Positions 41,964 to 53,200 of a stretch of DNA of 64,000 nucleotides are shown piece after piece; the first letter of the stretch is position 1, and every line of letters begins with the position of its first letter. This DNA is from Blastomyces gilchristii SLH14081. Taxonomy: Eukaryota; Ascomycota; Eurotiomycetes; Onygenales; Ajellomycetaceae. The notes under the pieces were generated by a model. It was not told the origin of the DNA. It saw only the letters and a program-made list of their open reading frames with translations, and did not search any database. The position numbers were made by a program, and so were the translations under genes. Location of the stretch: the NCBI RefSeq assembly GCF_000003855.2, contig NW_003101672.1, positions 824,134 to 888,133 on the forward strand, given 5' to 3'.

Positions 41964-41970
41964 AACGGGT

Positions 41971-43024
41971 GCTAAACGCCAGTGCCGGTGTCAATCCCAG
42001 CCCAAGCCCCCTTGCCTCTGTCTGGTTCAAATATTGTGCCATTGGAAATTGCCACCGGTGCAGTTCCTGTCTCAATCCGGTTGAAATTCAAGCTCCGACA
42101 TCCTTACGTTGTCTTGCACTGGCAAGGATATCTCGGATGCGGTAGCGGGCCTCCCATGAGTGGCTTTCCGAAGCCGCACGACATGGACGGGGTGCTGAGC
42201 TGCAACGTTTTCTTAACGGCCCAGGGATCCCACTCAGGTGGTGCATCTTCGGGGTGGAGGTTGAAGCAGCGAGCTTGGCTGTGAGGGATCCAGTGTTTTG
42301 GAGGTGGCACTTACTGCACCAGTGGCCTTGTGGTAGTGGAAACCGCGGTTGCTTCATCGACGGGATTCTCTCACAGTGAAAATAAATGGGTCTCAGAGTG
42401 TGCTAGCTGGGATTGACGGGCGACTGGATGGGATGACTGACGGGCGGAAAGGATGACGGGATTGACGGCAGCCATGGATTGGCCCTGAAGGGAAAGCCAG
42501 CATCAATTTTGTAACAGTCAGCATAGGTCAAGAAGTGTACTGGTTTGTCTGCCGCAGAACCTGCTAAGGTTCGTACCTACAGGGTAACGTACTTCGGTCA
42601 AAAGTCATAGACCAGTGAAGGACTTGTGACTGCTTGCTCTATGTTTGTATTTGGTACAGGTCAGTCGGCACAGGACAATCTAATCTAATCTATGCCGACT
42701 AACCCATATTTGGGTAACTGTACAGCTCAAGCAACCAATGATCTGGATTAGTCAACGCCACCCCTCAGTGGCTCAGGAGTCCGTGGATGCTCATGTACCG
42801 AGTTGGGTTGTTTTACTTTTGATTTACTAACTTGTTAAACTTTCCAAAGAGGGACATAAGACGCATGTACGAGAAAAAATCAAACAAGGTGGGCTTGCGC
42901 CAGATAGAGAACAGTAAATCATATCCCAAACCATAATCATCGTCCGATAGCCTTAACTATGCGACCAGCGACATAAATCGAACTCTGCGGCCTCGAACCC
43001 CGGTTGTTTGCCTACGATTGGTAA
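41971..43024. other. GC-normal region without a firm gene
   Basis: Both strands carry readings of 60-100 codons that overlap each other, and none has recognisable motifs. A minus-strand stretch (VHVVRLRKATHGRPATASEI around 42110-42200) might be a gene fragment. 42359-42472 has scattered GACGGG repeats. Nothing else seen up to the exon at 43025. Confidence 0.35.
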
Positions 43025-43594
43025 CTACCAAGCCATGGCGATGATGAAAATGTCATCCATGTCCAATCACCTGTTGAAGGAGGCGTTGTTGGGGAGCAGC
43101 TGCATGAACTTCCATTTGCTGAAACTCCCGTCCAGATGCCCAATTCCTCTTTCGCGGAGTTTTCTCAGTTCGTCGTCTACAAACACCCGAGTGGCAAGAA
43201 CATCCAGATTGATTTTACCCCAGAGTGGCAGGTGGGTATTTTCCTGCTGTCCATCTGGTTTCTCCACATCTAACCACCTGCCCGATGAACAATCCAGTCT
43301 GCATATGTGCCTGCAGCTGCTACAATGATCGGCTCGATCAACTCGACAAACCTTCCCTACATTACCCCCTTGGACCTGCTCGCCCTAAAGATAAACACCT
43401 GTGGTATGCGTCCGACTGCTGCAAAGAAGTCTCGCGATGCCCAAGATGCCCTGACAGTGGCAGAGATGCTGTTGAAGCACGGTCCGATTGTACTTACCCA
43501 TGATCAGAAAGAGGCAGTGCGTGTTGGCATCGAAGATGTTGGTGCTTTGAGTGGTCGACATTCAAGCTGGTGGACTAGCGCCCTGCAGCTCTGA
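43025..43594 (+). pseudogene. conserved fungal protein, C-terminal two exons
   Basis: Exon 43025-43231 and exon 43298-43594 are joined by a 66-nt intron (GTGGGT donor, ATCTAAC branch site, CAG acceptor) without loss of frame. The second exon reads PLDLLALKINTCGMR, KSRDAQDA, LTHDQKEAVRVGIEDV and WW, a pattern I associate with a family of uncharacterised fungal proteins resembling nucleotidyltransferase-type folds (the KINT...DAQDA block). The first exon starts after an in-frame stop and has no suitable start codon, and the expected N-terminal half is absent. It is therefore a 5'-truncated remnant, or a gene whose first exons I cannot place. The function is uncertain. Confidence 0.45.
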
Positions 43595-43973
43595 CAAGGG
43601 ATATGCCTGCCGATTCGCGAAACGCGAGGGGAGGTGGCCTGCGAGGTGGTAGCGTAACTTGTGTAGATATTCCGAATGCAGTTGGGAGATAGCATATCTG
43701 TTTTGTAACAGTTATGAGAAGCAATATACGCATTCGCCAAAGACATAGTTAAGCCCTCGGTAATCTTCATCCCTGAGCCTTACGATTTATGCGAAATATG
43801 TATCTGGGGGGACTGAAAACAACAGAAGTGTTGCTTGTGTCCTGGTAGTAAGCATTGTCACAACTTTAATTTATTTAGCCGACGCGTGTCGCCTCGCCGC
43901 CTCGCTTTTCCAACTCGCCAATTTTCATTTTTCCCAAGATTCCTTTTCTGTTACTACTTTCTGACGTATCAGC

Positions 43974-44792
43974 ATGGTGTCCTTTCAAATTCTCTCCGAC
44001 CTCCATCTCGAGTCTCCTGCTGCCTACGACATCTTCGAAATCCCCAGCAAAGCGACTCATCTCGCGCTCCTAGGAGACATCGGCAACGTTCGTGACCCAG
44101 GTTTCTTCTCGTTCATCGAAGCACAGCTGCACAACTTCCGAATCATCTTCTTTCTTCTTGGAAATCATGAGCCATATCATTCCAGTTGGGCCGAAGCGAG
44201 ACGCCAAATTATTGAGTTTTCACGTGAGGTGTGTCAACGGGCGGAACACGATCCGACTTTGGGCCTTGGGAAATTCATCTTTTTAGACCAGACGCGCTTC
44301 GATGTTTCTGACAGCGTGACCGTGCTTGGATGCACGCTTTACTCGCACGTTTCCACAGGGCAGGAGGAGAGAGTCAGTTTTGGCCTAAATGACTTTTATT
44401 ATATTGATGGCTGGACCATTGGGGACCATAACAATGCTCATGCCGCGGATCTGGCGTGGCTGAACAACCAAGTCGCTACCATCTCTACTTCTGAGCCAGG
44501 AAGATATATCGTGATTTTCACCCACCATAGCCCAATCACGCAAGATCCGAGAGCGCTTGACCCAGCACATTCTGGGAGCGCTATTGGCTCTGGATTTGCC
44601 AGCGACTTGAGCAGGGAGGAGTGTTTCAAAAATGAAAAAGTGTGCATGTGGGCATTCGGGCACACGCACTTCAATTTCGACTTCACGATGCAGCAAGGGA
44701 GTGGACATGGAAAGAGAATTGTGAGCAATCAGCGTGGATATTACTTCAAGCAGGCTGGGGGTTTCGATGTGGGGAAAGTGGTGACTGTCTAG
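43974..44792 (+). CDS. calcineurin-like metallophosphoesterase
   Basis: Intact single-exon gene of 272 codons for a soluble two-metal phosphoesterase of the calcineurin-like superfamily; the substrate is unknown. All metal-binding blocks are present in order: SDLHLE (Asp9, His11), LLGDIGN (Asp35), LGNHEP (Asn64, His65), FTHHSP (His184-185) and FGHTHFN (His230, His232). No signal peptide or membrane segment. The length is usual for the stand-alone fungal type annotated as Ser/Thr phosphatase-like or Icc-like. The start ATG follows a pyrimidine-rich leader. The gene shows no RIP damage and codon use fits the kinase at 5861. Neighbours give no functional hint. Confidence 0.93.
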   Translation: MVSFQILSDLHLESPAAYDIFEIPSKATHLALLGDIGNVRDPGFFSFIEAQLHNFRIIFFLLGNHEPYHSSWAEARRQIIEFSREVCQRAEHDPTLGLGKFIFLDQTRFDVSDSVTVLGCTLYSHVSTGQEERVSFGLNDFYYIDGWTIGDHNNAHAADLAWLNNQVATISTSEPGRYIVIFTHHSPITQDPRALDPAHSGSAIGSGFASDLSREECFKNEKVCMWAFGHTHFNFDFTMQQGSGHGKRIVSNQRGYYFKQAGGFDVGKVVTV

Positions 44793-45568
44793 ATGAGATG
44801 TCTACCTACTAACTTACCCACTGAACTAGGTGTTTGATATGGATATTGCTTAAATTATGTAAATGATTAATATATAATATATATCCTAAGGCAAGGAATT
44901 GTTATTGGCTGTTTTCAGATCAGTACAACTTCTTCTCTAGAGTTTAGACAAAATACGCGAATACAAATGATTCGAAGCAAAACAAAAGTGGGAGACAAAG
45001 AAATGAGGGCGACGAGCAAACAAACACACACAATATAAATACTGTACCATGGGACGCAGGCAAGATAGACCCTCGGCTGGAATGTCAATGGAGCTCGTGG
45101 GCCGGATTCAAATGTGCTAAGCAAACAAAGATCAAACAAAGGGAACCAAAGCAAACGGGTAACATTCAAGACAGAAAAAGCACGGAACAAATCAGAGCCG
45201 AAATTGATACTGTCACCAGACTCGGCATCATGTTCCATATCTCTGATAAGAGTCATCCCTCCCCCTCTCCATTGACTGTTCTGCTCCTCAATTTCTATTG
45301 AGGAGAAGGAAAGAGAAGAGCTGTTTCGCGAGGTGTTACATATAAACAAAGAAAGCCCTAGCATATTGTCCCTGCGCCATCCTCTATTGGTGATCACGAG
45401 GTAGGAAAGGCCAGCGCCATCGCAACTAGTGAGTCTGACTCAGTCCAAGTAGCAATTGTTACGGACGAGCTTCCCGACGACGGCTTCAACGTGTTGTATG
45501 TTGGGAAATTTGGGTAACAGAGGAAAGTTGTTGCGATCGCGGCGCCTCATCCTGGAAATGTAATCAGT
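44793..45568. other. intergenic region between convergent genes
   Basis: Holds the 3' ends of the phosphoesterase gene and the 2EXR remnant. A 160-codon minus-strand reading (45397-44915) has an odd mixture of acidic and hydrophobic segments and no motif. I treat it as chance or as untranslated 3' sequence. Confidence 0.4.
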
Positions 45569-46200
45569 TCATTCCAACTTGCTTTCCTTGCGAGCAGGAT
45601 CGGGTGATAATTCAATGATAGAACAGCACTGATTCAATGGCCATGGCTCTTCCAAGGCTGTAACCAAAAAAAGGCTCATCATGCCTGTCATCATGCCTCT
45701 CAAGTCTATGCTTCTGAGAGGCCGGATTTGGATGGCTATCAACTCAATTTCATTTACTTCGGGGTATTCTTCTGAGATGTCATCTGGGGTCCTGACATCG
45801 ATGTATAAAATGTCGAGCTTGGGGCAGAAGTATATGGGTCTAGGCATTTTGCTTTCACATTTCTCCCTGAAGAAAGGCTTAAAATGAGTGAGAGCAACTT
45901 CGCGAGATTCAACACATACATGGAGAAGTACCAGCGGGCGGGCAGAGCAGAACATTTTTTCACCTGATTCATATCCACTTGCAGGTAATTCGCTTATGCG
46001 AAGAACACGTCGATTGGGGAGTGCATCCTTCCAAACAAGTACAGTACCCGTATTTCAGGTGGCAGTTCCATGAGAGGGAAACATGTAGCCTGTTGATATC
46101 ATAGTTGTTGATTCTCAGCTTCGACTGCGCGGAGCCGAGCTTTTAGATCCTCAATTTCCGCTTGCAGATTATGAATGATATTCTGAGAAAGAAGATCCAT
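45569..46200 (-). pseudogene. 2EXR-domain protein, broken by a stop and a frameshift
   Basis: Fungal 2EXR-type protein (function unknown, family expanded in ascomycetes). From the ATG at 46200 the reading gives a 33-residue coiled-coil start (LQAEIEDLKARLRAVEAE), then a TGA at 46099-46101. The same frame resumes with FPLMELPPEIR, the typical domain start. About 46043-46055 the frame shifts and continues as WKDALPNRRVLRI, PLVLLHVCVESREVALTHF and PIYFCPKLDILYIDV to the end at 45569. The changes are an indel and a single stop, not RIP. It is either a recent pseudogene, or the upstream ATG is not part of the gene and the frameshift is an assembly error. Confidence 0.6.
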
Positions 46201-46727
46201 CCTGATCTGTGGTAATGAGCTGGACCGGTTAATAGGAACGATGATGAGGCCGTTGTTTGCCAATGTTAGAAATAGAGAAAAGGGAGAAGACGCACATACG
46301 GCAGCAATAGAGAATTTTTATATGGTGGTTAGGCGTCTTTTATAATTGCCACAAGGGCAAGGCTGACCTGACAGTGCAGGGAGCCACGGAGGAGGGGGGG
46401 GGGCCAACATTCAGGGATTCGAGCAGACTTTATAGTGGGCGGCGTGATAAGGCAGGCGGAATTTAAAATTGAAGATCATTCAACTTCAGAACTTCTTCCA
46501 GCAGGGCTAGAGTTTAAACATCTATAATTACGTGTGAGTTTGTACAGAAAAGAAATAATGGTGTATCATTTGACATTTACCCAGTGCAAAGATGGGACGG
46601 GAACAAGTTGAATCAATACATAAACAGGTTGTAACTAAATGGAGCGGCTCTTCAAGAGTGATCTCCCACGCCGCTTAAGAGATCTGTGACTCTCTACCCT
46701 TCCCGCTTTAGCGTGGAACTCGTGGAC
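46201..46727. other. GC-normal intergenic DNA up to Gypsy-2
   Basis: No gene recognised. Includes a run of 10 G (46394-46403). The true left edge of the Gypsy-2 LTR lies somewhere between about 46620 and 46728. Confidence 0.4.
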
Positions 46728-46908
46728 TATAAGGATCTTAGGGCATAGGGCATGGTCAGGTGACCCACACAAGCCTCGCCACCCCATATCCACTCACTCA
46801 TCTCTAGCTTAGATAGCTTCTTCCTCTTCTTCTTCAAGATTCAGTTTCAATATAATCTAGTATACTGCTGCTATTCACTCTGATAAAGTTAATTCTTATT
46901 CTGTAACA
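46728..46908 (+). repeat. Gypsy-2 5' LTR (clear part)
   Basis: 181 bp matching 61491-61671 position for position with RIP-type differences (gggcatagggcatggtcagg against gagtatagagcatgatcaga). It ends TGTAACA. The similarity becomes doubtful to the left, so the LTR may be longer. Confidence 0.75.
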
Positions 46909-46989
46909 TTACTGAATTTTCTCATCTCACTATCAGTTATAGATCTGCAGCATTTTTTTTTCTCTATATCTTCATACACAGTGTTCTGC

Positions 46990-49656
46990 AGCAAAAAAAA
47001 TGACACTCAGTCAAATTACACAAATTCAAGCTCTTACAGATCAAGTTAATGAACTAATTACTTAGAACTATTAAATAACTGATGTCAATACATAACTGAT
47101 CTGATGTTTAAAAATACTGAAAGTTATTACTTATATGAAAGATATGTCTTCAGTTCTAATTTATTATTAACTTATAATCACTGTTACTAAGATGAAATTG
47201 CATAAATTAGATATCTTTGATAAGACTAGTAATATCTGTTTCTAACTACTGAATATAAATAATAATATCTGTGAATATCTTATTATTAATGAAGTCTTTA
47301 AAATCTCTTTCAACATCAGCTATCTTAGCTCTAAGATTTATTAATATATTCAGTGAATATAAATAAAATATAATATACATATCATTATCTGAGATATTCT
47401 GAAGATATAACTCTGTGATAATTATTAGAAGATTAATATAACTCTTACTACAGAGTTATAAATAAACTCTCTTTATATATAATATAATTAATATACTGTG
47501 AACTTTATTACTGACTTTGAGATTATTATAGTAGACTTGAAGTGAAATAATTCTACACTATATATTACATTCTGTATTAAGTTGATAATATCAATTCTTT
47601 ATCAGATTAATCAAGCTTACTTTAATACTTAATCAGTATTCTTCACTGAATGAAAGAAGACAGTTATAATAACAGAGAGTTATATTTTCATATTATATTA
47701 ACTTATCTCACAGAACTGTCAAGTTAAATTCAATTTTACATGAGATAATATAATCTCTAATATCACTGTTAATAGAGATTGTTTCAGATCATCATGTAAT
47801 AGTAACAAGAATTCAGATATCATAGATAATAAATACTGAAAACATTAATATGAAGATGTCTGCATCTAATACAGATAAATAAGACACTGAATAGCAGAAT
47901 GCTGCACTCATCTAATATCAGTCTCTATACACTTATCTGTAGAGACTTATAACTGTCAGAGTACTTCTATATCTGTGATTATTAATAATTACTCACATAC
48001 AGTCTCTTCAGATTATGCTGTTATATACTCTTCATTCTTCTCTCTTAAATCAAAAAATAAATCAGTATATCATTAGAAACAGTTATATACACTGACAAGT
48101 CTCAAGTCAATCTCTTCACTTAATAGATTAATAAATACATCTTATTCATGAAGATCATCTGCTATAATATATTAATTCTTATTACTGTCTCAGCTCTTAA
48201 CAATATAATATATCTTATATATCACATCTTCAACACTCTTTCTAGTATAAAATACCTCAGCTGTGTCATTCTTTCAGCCTTAGTTAACTCTAGCACAGAG
48301 TTAAATATCATAATCTTAAAAGTGATAGAAGTATTAAATGCTGTTAAAATATTAGTAACAGAGATCTCTCTGAAGAATCTATAGTATTACTCATATTAAA
48401 CAGCTTTCTTTATCTATAAACTTACTCTGCTGAATTCTGATAAACAGCTGATTATACACTACTTCTGTCTTATATTAATGACCTTATCTCTTATTCTAGA
48501 CATGCTCTGGCTATATAACATGAACTCTGACATTCATTGAGACATAGGCCAGATATTCAACAGATTTCAGATATATTAATAACATGTAGAAGATATTCTG
48601 TTATGAGAATTTCTCAGAGAGGAAATAATTCTCATTATAGTCTGATTACAATTCTCTGAACTAATATAATCAGTATCAGACACTCTGTCATCTCAGTTAG
48701 AGAATTTTCAGAATGTTTTTCATCTACTTACAGTAAACTCTCTTTCTCTCTGTTCTGATGCAGATATGAAGATAACTTTGATAAATAATAAGACTCTCAA
48801 GAAGAGTTTACTATATAATATGAGTGAGAAGAAACTACAGCTTCTGAAGAAGTACATTGATGAGAATTTGAAATAAGAATTTATTCAGTCTAGTAAAAGC
48901 TCTCATACATTCTCAGTATTATTTACTCTCAAGAAGAATAGCTCTAAAAGATTTTATATTGACTATAGAAATCTAAATATAATCACAGTCAAAAATCAAT
49001 ATATAATATCTTTAATTTCAGAGCTTCTGAAAAGATTTAACAGAATTCACTGAGTCACAAAGCTAGATCTGATTCATGTCTTTCATCTGCTACAAATTAC
49101 AGAGAGTTATGAACATCTCACAGCTTTTAAAATATGTTATAGAAATTATGAATATCTGATTATTCTCTTCAGTCTCTGTAACTCTCTCAGTCACTTTCAA
49201 CAGTATATTCAGACAGCTCTTCTTTTATACATAGATAAATTCACTGTGATCTACATAGATAATGTTATTATATATATAAAAGATAACAGTTCAGAGGCTC
49301 ATTAATAACACATTCAGAAGATACTTCAGAAACTCAGACAGATCTGACTAATATATAATCTCTTCAAATACTGCTTTCTATAGAAAGAAATTGACTTCAT
49401 GAGCTATATAATCAGCTGTCACAGTACAAGAATGAACTCAAAGTGTGTAGAAGCTATAGTATTTTAGCTTATTTCTAGATCTATTTAAAATATTCATGAA
49501 TTTCTGAGATTCTGTAACTTCTATTACTACTTTATACACTGCTATAGCAAAGTTGCTCTATCAATGATAAATCTGCTGAAAGTTAATAAGATCTTTCAAT
49601 GAATAGACACTGAAGACTTCAGTTTTCAGCTGCTGAAAGATAAATTTATCAAGATC
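46990..49656 (+). pseudogene. Gypsy-2 gag, protease and RT (first part)
   Basis: Starts near 46999 with MTLSQITQIQALTDQVNEL, a gag start. A protease-like open stretch of 78 codons lies at 48148-48384. RT runs from about 48830 to 49480: FTLKKNSSKRFYIDYRNLN, ITVKNQYIISLI, and YIDNVI in the YxDD position near 49250. The frame is otherwise broken by RIP stops. Cut at 49656 in the connection between RT and RNase H by Gypsy-3. Confidence 0.8.
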
Positions 49657-49986
49657 TGTGATATTCACTCTTGCTACTTTCTAAGGCTTCTGTCTCTTTC
49701 TTTCTGAGGCTTCTGCCTCTTTCTGAGACTTCTGCCTCTTTCTTTCTAAGACTTTTATCTCTTTCTTTCTGAGGCTTCTGTGTCTTTCTTTCTGAGGCTT
49801 TCATCTCTTTCTTTCTGAGGCTTCTGCTCCTTTCTTCTGTAAAAGTCAATCACAATAAACAAACAAGCATGTATATATATATATATAGAGGCATCCGCCC
49901 ATCTTTATCTTGAAGAATAAGACAAGATTTATCTTTTTACATGTATAATATGTGATCAGCATACACTACAGGTGATGTATACTGCA
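49657..49986 (+). repeat. Gypsy-3 5' LTR with internal minisatellite and TATA run
   Basis: 330 bp. 49680-49840 holds about seven units of the type TTTCTTTCTGAGGCTTCTG, and a (TA)n run at 49871-49887 sits before gaggc(a/g)tccgccc, a plausible promoter. The unit order differs from the 3' LTR, so the array has changed since insertion or by conversion. Confidence 0.9.
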
Positions 49987-50229
49987 ATTTAATAGCATAT
50001 CTCAGTAAGAACAAGATTCTCAGTCCTCTTAGATTTCACTCTGTCTTCAAAAGATACAATACTGATGATTAATCTGAGTTGTAGATAATGAAGTTCAGTC
50101 AACTGATAATTGATCTGATTGATTTCTCTACATTCTTTCTGTCTTTGAGAAGATATAATACTGATGATTAATCTAAGTTGCAGACAACAAAGTTCAGTCA
50201 ACTGATAATCAGTCTAGTTAACTACTCTA

Positions 50230-53200
50230 TCTTTTTTCATCACTGCAGCTGATAATTGATTCAGTTGTGATAGACTCACTCTATACACATCTGTTACACA
50301 CTGCAATGAAGCAGAATGAATGTCTCACTAGAAGTAGCTCTCATCAGCTGCTCTGCTTCACTGAGTCAGATAAGTTCACTGAGAAGTGAGCTTTCTGTGA
50401 ACCTGCTCAGAGATCTGACACTGAGTGTATCTACTTACAGACAGCAGTGAAGAAACATGCTGTTATAATCACAGAGATCTGACAGAATGCAAATGAATGA
50501 TATGATAGTGTCAAGAACTAAGTCATATTATACAACTGTGTTAAGATAGAGAGCATTCTTATAAGAGTGTCTGCCAGGTGTTATAATAATGTTAAGACAA
50601 CTCTTGACTCAGTTTCTGTCATGAAATGAAAGAATGCTATTAACTCTTGACTACAGACTTTCTGTACAAAGGTTATAAAGTATATGAAAGAAAGAGAATC
50701 AATAGCTTCAAGCTATATTAAGTTTAATGATCAGAGTCATACCTCTTCTGATAAAGTCACTGTATTAGATATAATTGAAGAGTTGAAGCAACTGAAGTCT
50801 CAGCTGGCTCAGTAAGAAAGTAAGCTAGATAAGTGTGAGTGCTAGCTCAACCAGTAGCAGAATTAGTTGAATAAGTGTATCACTCTTATTGATGAGTGTG
50901 TCAATAAGCTTCAGAACAATCTTCAGTGTTTGATAAATAGAAGAAGCTGACTGACAGAGATATGAAGTAACTTCTGCATGAAGAAAGCAGTACTTGTCAC
51001 TCAGAGATAAGAGCAGCAGTGTGAAAATCAACAGCAGCAGAAACAACTGACTTAAGTTGAGAATGATGATTTTCTCACTGAATTCTCTCAGTGACTGAAT
51101 ATCTTATTTAATGAAGGCTTTAAATCACTCTCTAGAGTCCTGCAGACACCCGCAATTTCAAGAGAGCTGTGTGATACTGAGTGAGATGTATTTGAGAGCA
51201 GGATCTGCTGCTCAAACATGATAAGAAATAGATTCAATTTCACATGAGAGACAGACATTTCATGCTTCATCTATGACACAGAAGAGAATCAAGTCTGCAG
51301 AGAGTAAGTGTCTGCAGTATTCTTGAAGAAGAAGGCCTGTCTCATCTGTGATCATAGTGACTTTCTGCTAGACAATAGATCTCATTCATTCTCATGATGA
51401 ATTAATGATGTGGTCTGCTACACTGAAGATGATAAATGAGAACATTCAACACAACTGAGAGTGAGCAATGTTATACTGTTCAATTCAGCAGAAGCAGATG
51501 TAATAGCATTCATCAGTCATCTAGAGTTTATTATTATATAGAAGAAAGAAGATGCAGTACTCTGAGTCTTTTCATTATACTTGAAGAAATAGATGTTAAA
51601 ATGACATAACAGCCTGTCTACAGAAATGAGAAAGAATATGAGCACTTTTCTTCTCATTACAATTGACAAGCTGAGGTGAGAATTTCAGCTATCTGAGAAG
51701 AAAGTCTGAGTAAAAGCTTAAGAACTGTGTTTCTTCTTTGAGAAGTTGAATAAGCTGTCATTGACACTGTATATCTTGCAGAAGATTAACTTGCTATGAG
51801 TCATCTCAATCTTTGACTCTGTAATGATGAAGAGACTTCTATGAAAAGAGTTGAAGTTAAACCTATCTCTGATTACATCTCTTATTCTCATCAAGTGTTT
51901 GAATGACTTCTGAAGAAGAATTAGAGACAATGAATCAGCTGTCTGATATGCTTGAACTGATCAAAGAACTCAATTCACTGAATATATATAAGACTTCAGA
52001 TGATTTGATTAAAATAATGACTGCTGCTCTTATCAGACCTTCTTGATCAGATTATATATGAAAACTATTAAGTCATCTGTGTCTGCTGCAGATTCTGCAG
52101 TGACTCTTTCTGCAAGTGTCTTCACAGTGAGCAGACTGTTAATTAGATATGCAGAGGGCAAATCATCAGCATCTGTGACAGAGTGCTATGTGTGCAGAGG
52201 CTCTCATTATATCAATCACTGTCTCAGAAAAGAGAATCTAGTGAATTAAGTTAAATGAAAGAGTGATAAAGAAGAGAATGATAATCTATTATAACTAGAT
52301 CTCAGTCTAGATTCTGATAGTGAGTTGAAAAAATAGATAATAAGTCAGGTGCTGAGAGATCTGTCTCATTCATAGATGCTCTCTCAGATAATTATCTGAG
52401 TATGTTTAACATTGACATATATGCTATCACAGTGCATGATGTTCTCATAAGTGATTGAGAATATGTTAGTGAACTGCAGTACTTATTCTACATCTTTCTT
52501 ACTATTCTCATTGATATCTTCTGAGACAATCTCTCAGTTTGCATTGATACAGATACAGGTATATCACTTATTAATACAGTGATAATAAGCTTATTCTTTC
52601 TTCAATATCAGCTGACTGCTCTGTCACATGACTGATATATATGTATTTGAGAAGTTGATTTGAATACAAATGAATTGAACCTATTCATATCAACAGCTCT
52701 CACTCTAAAGATGAACAATGAGACTCTTTTTCATCTGAAGAGTGAATTTCACCTGATGCAGTATCTCAGATGTAATATGATTATAGTAAATGATATATTA
52801 TCACTAGTGAGAGTCATCATCAATGTTCATGATGAGTGTATTATATTTCATGAAAAATATGCTATAAATGCCAAGATCATCAGAGATACTATCTGTGTGA
52901 GTAGAAACTCTTCTCTGTTATAAAAGTAAAAAAGAATCATTATCTACTCTGCAGATGCTAATGTTGTCAATAATAATTTAATTAAGAAGTTGTCTCTGTT
53001 TTCTATCTCACACACAGAATTATTTCTATTGACAGATACAGAAGATTATGACAATTCTCTTCAGATTCTCATGATAAACACTCTCATCAAGTGAGTTGAA
53101 GCACAGATATCAGATCACTGAGTAGTGAGTGATTATAAGATAATTCAGAAGATCATTGACTGATATCACAAACTTTTTAATCTCAATCTGAGATTATTTT

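Larger units (their letters stand above)
41050..41970. mobile_element. putative TIR element with GGGCGTAATGGTCGAC repeats
   Basis: GTCGACCATTACGCCCG at 41059-41075 is repeated in inverted orientation at 41901-41917 and 41933-41949, inside a 32-bp tandem unit. The left inverted repeat starts exactly where similarity to the Myb-like gene ends. Part of the interior (41543-41722) recurs at 61710-61895. No transposase; a MITE-like non-autonomous element is the simplest reading. Exact ends and target duplication are unresolved. Confidence 0.5.

Noticed and set aside
44915..45397. 160-codon minus-strand reading
   Set aside because: No motif, erratic composition, overlaps expected 3' untranslated sequence of two convergent genes.
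49649..49849. Arg/Lys/Glu-rich 66-codon protein
   Set aside because: Translation of the LTR minisatellite.
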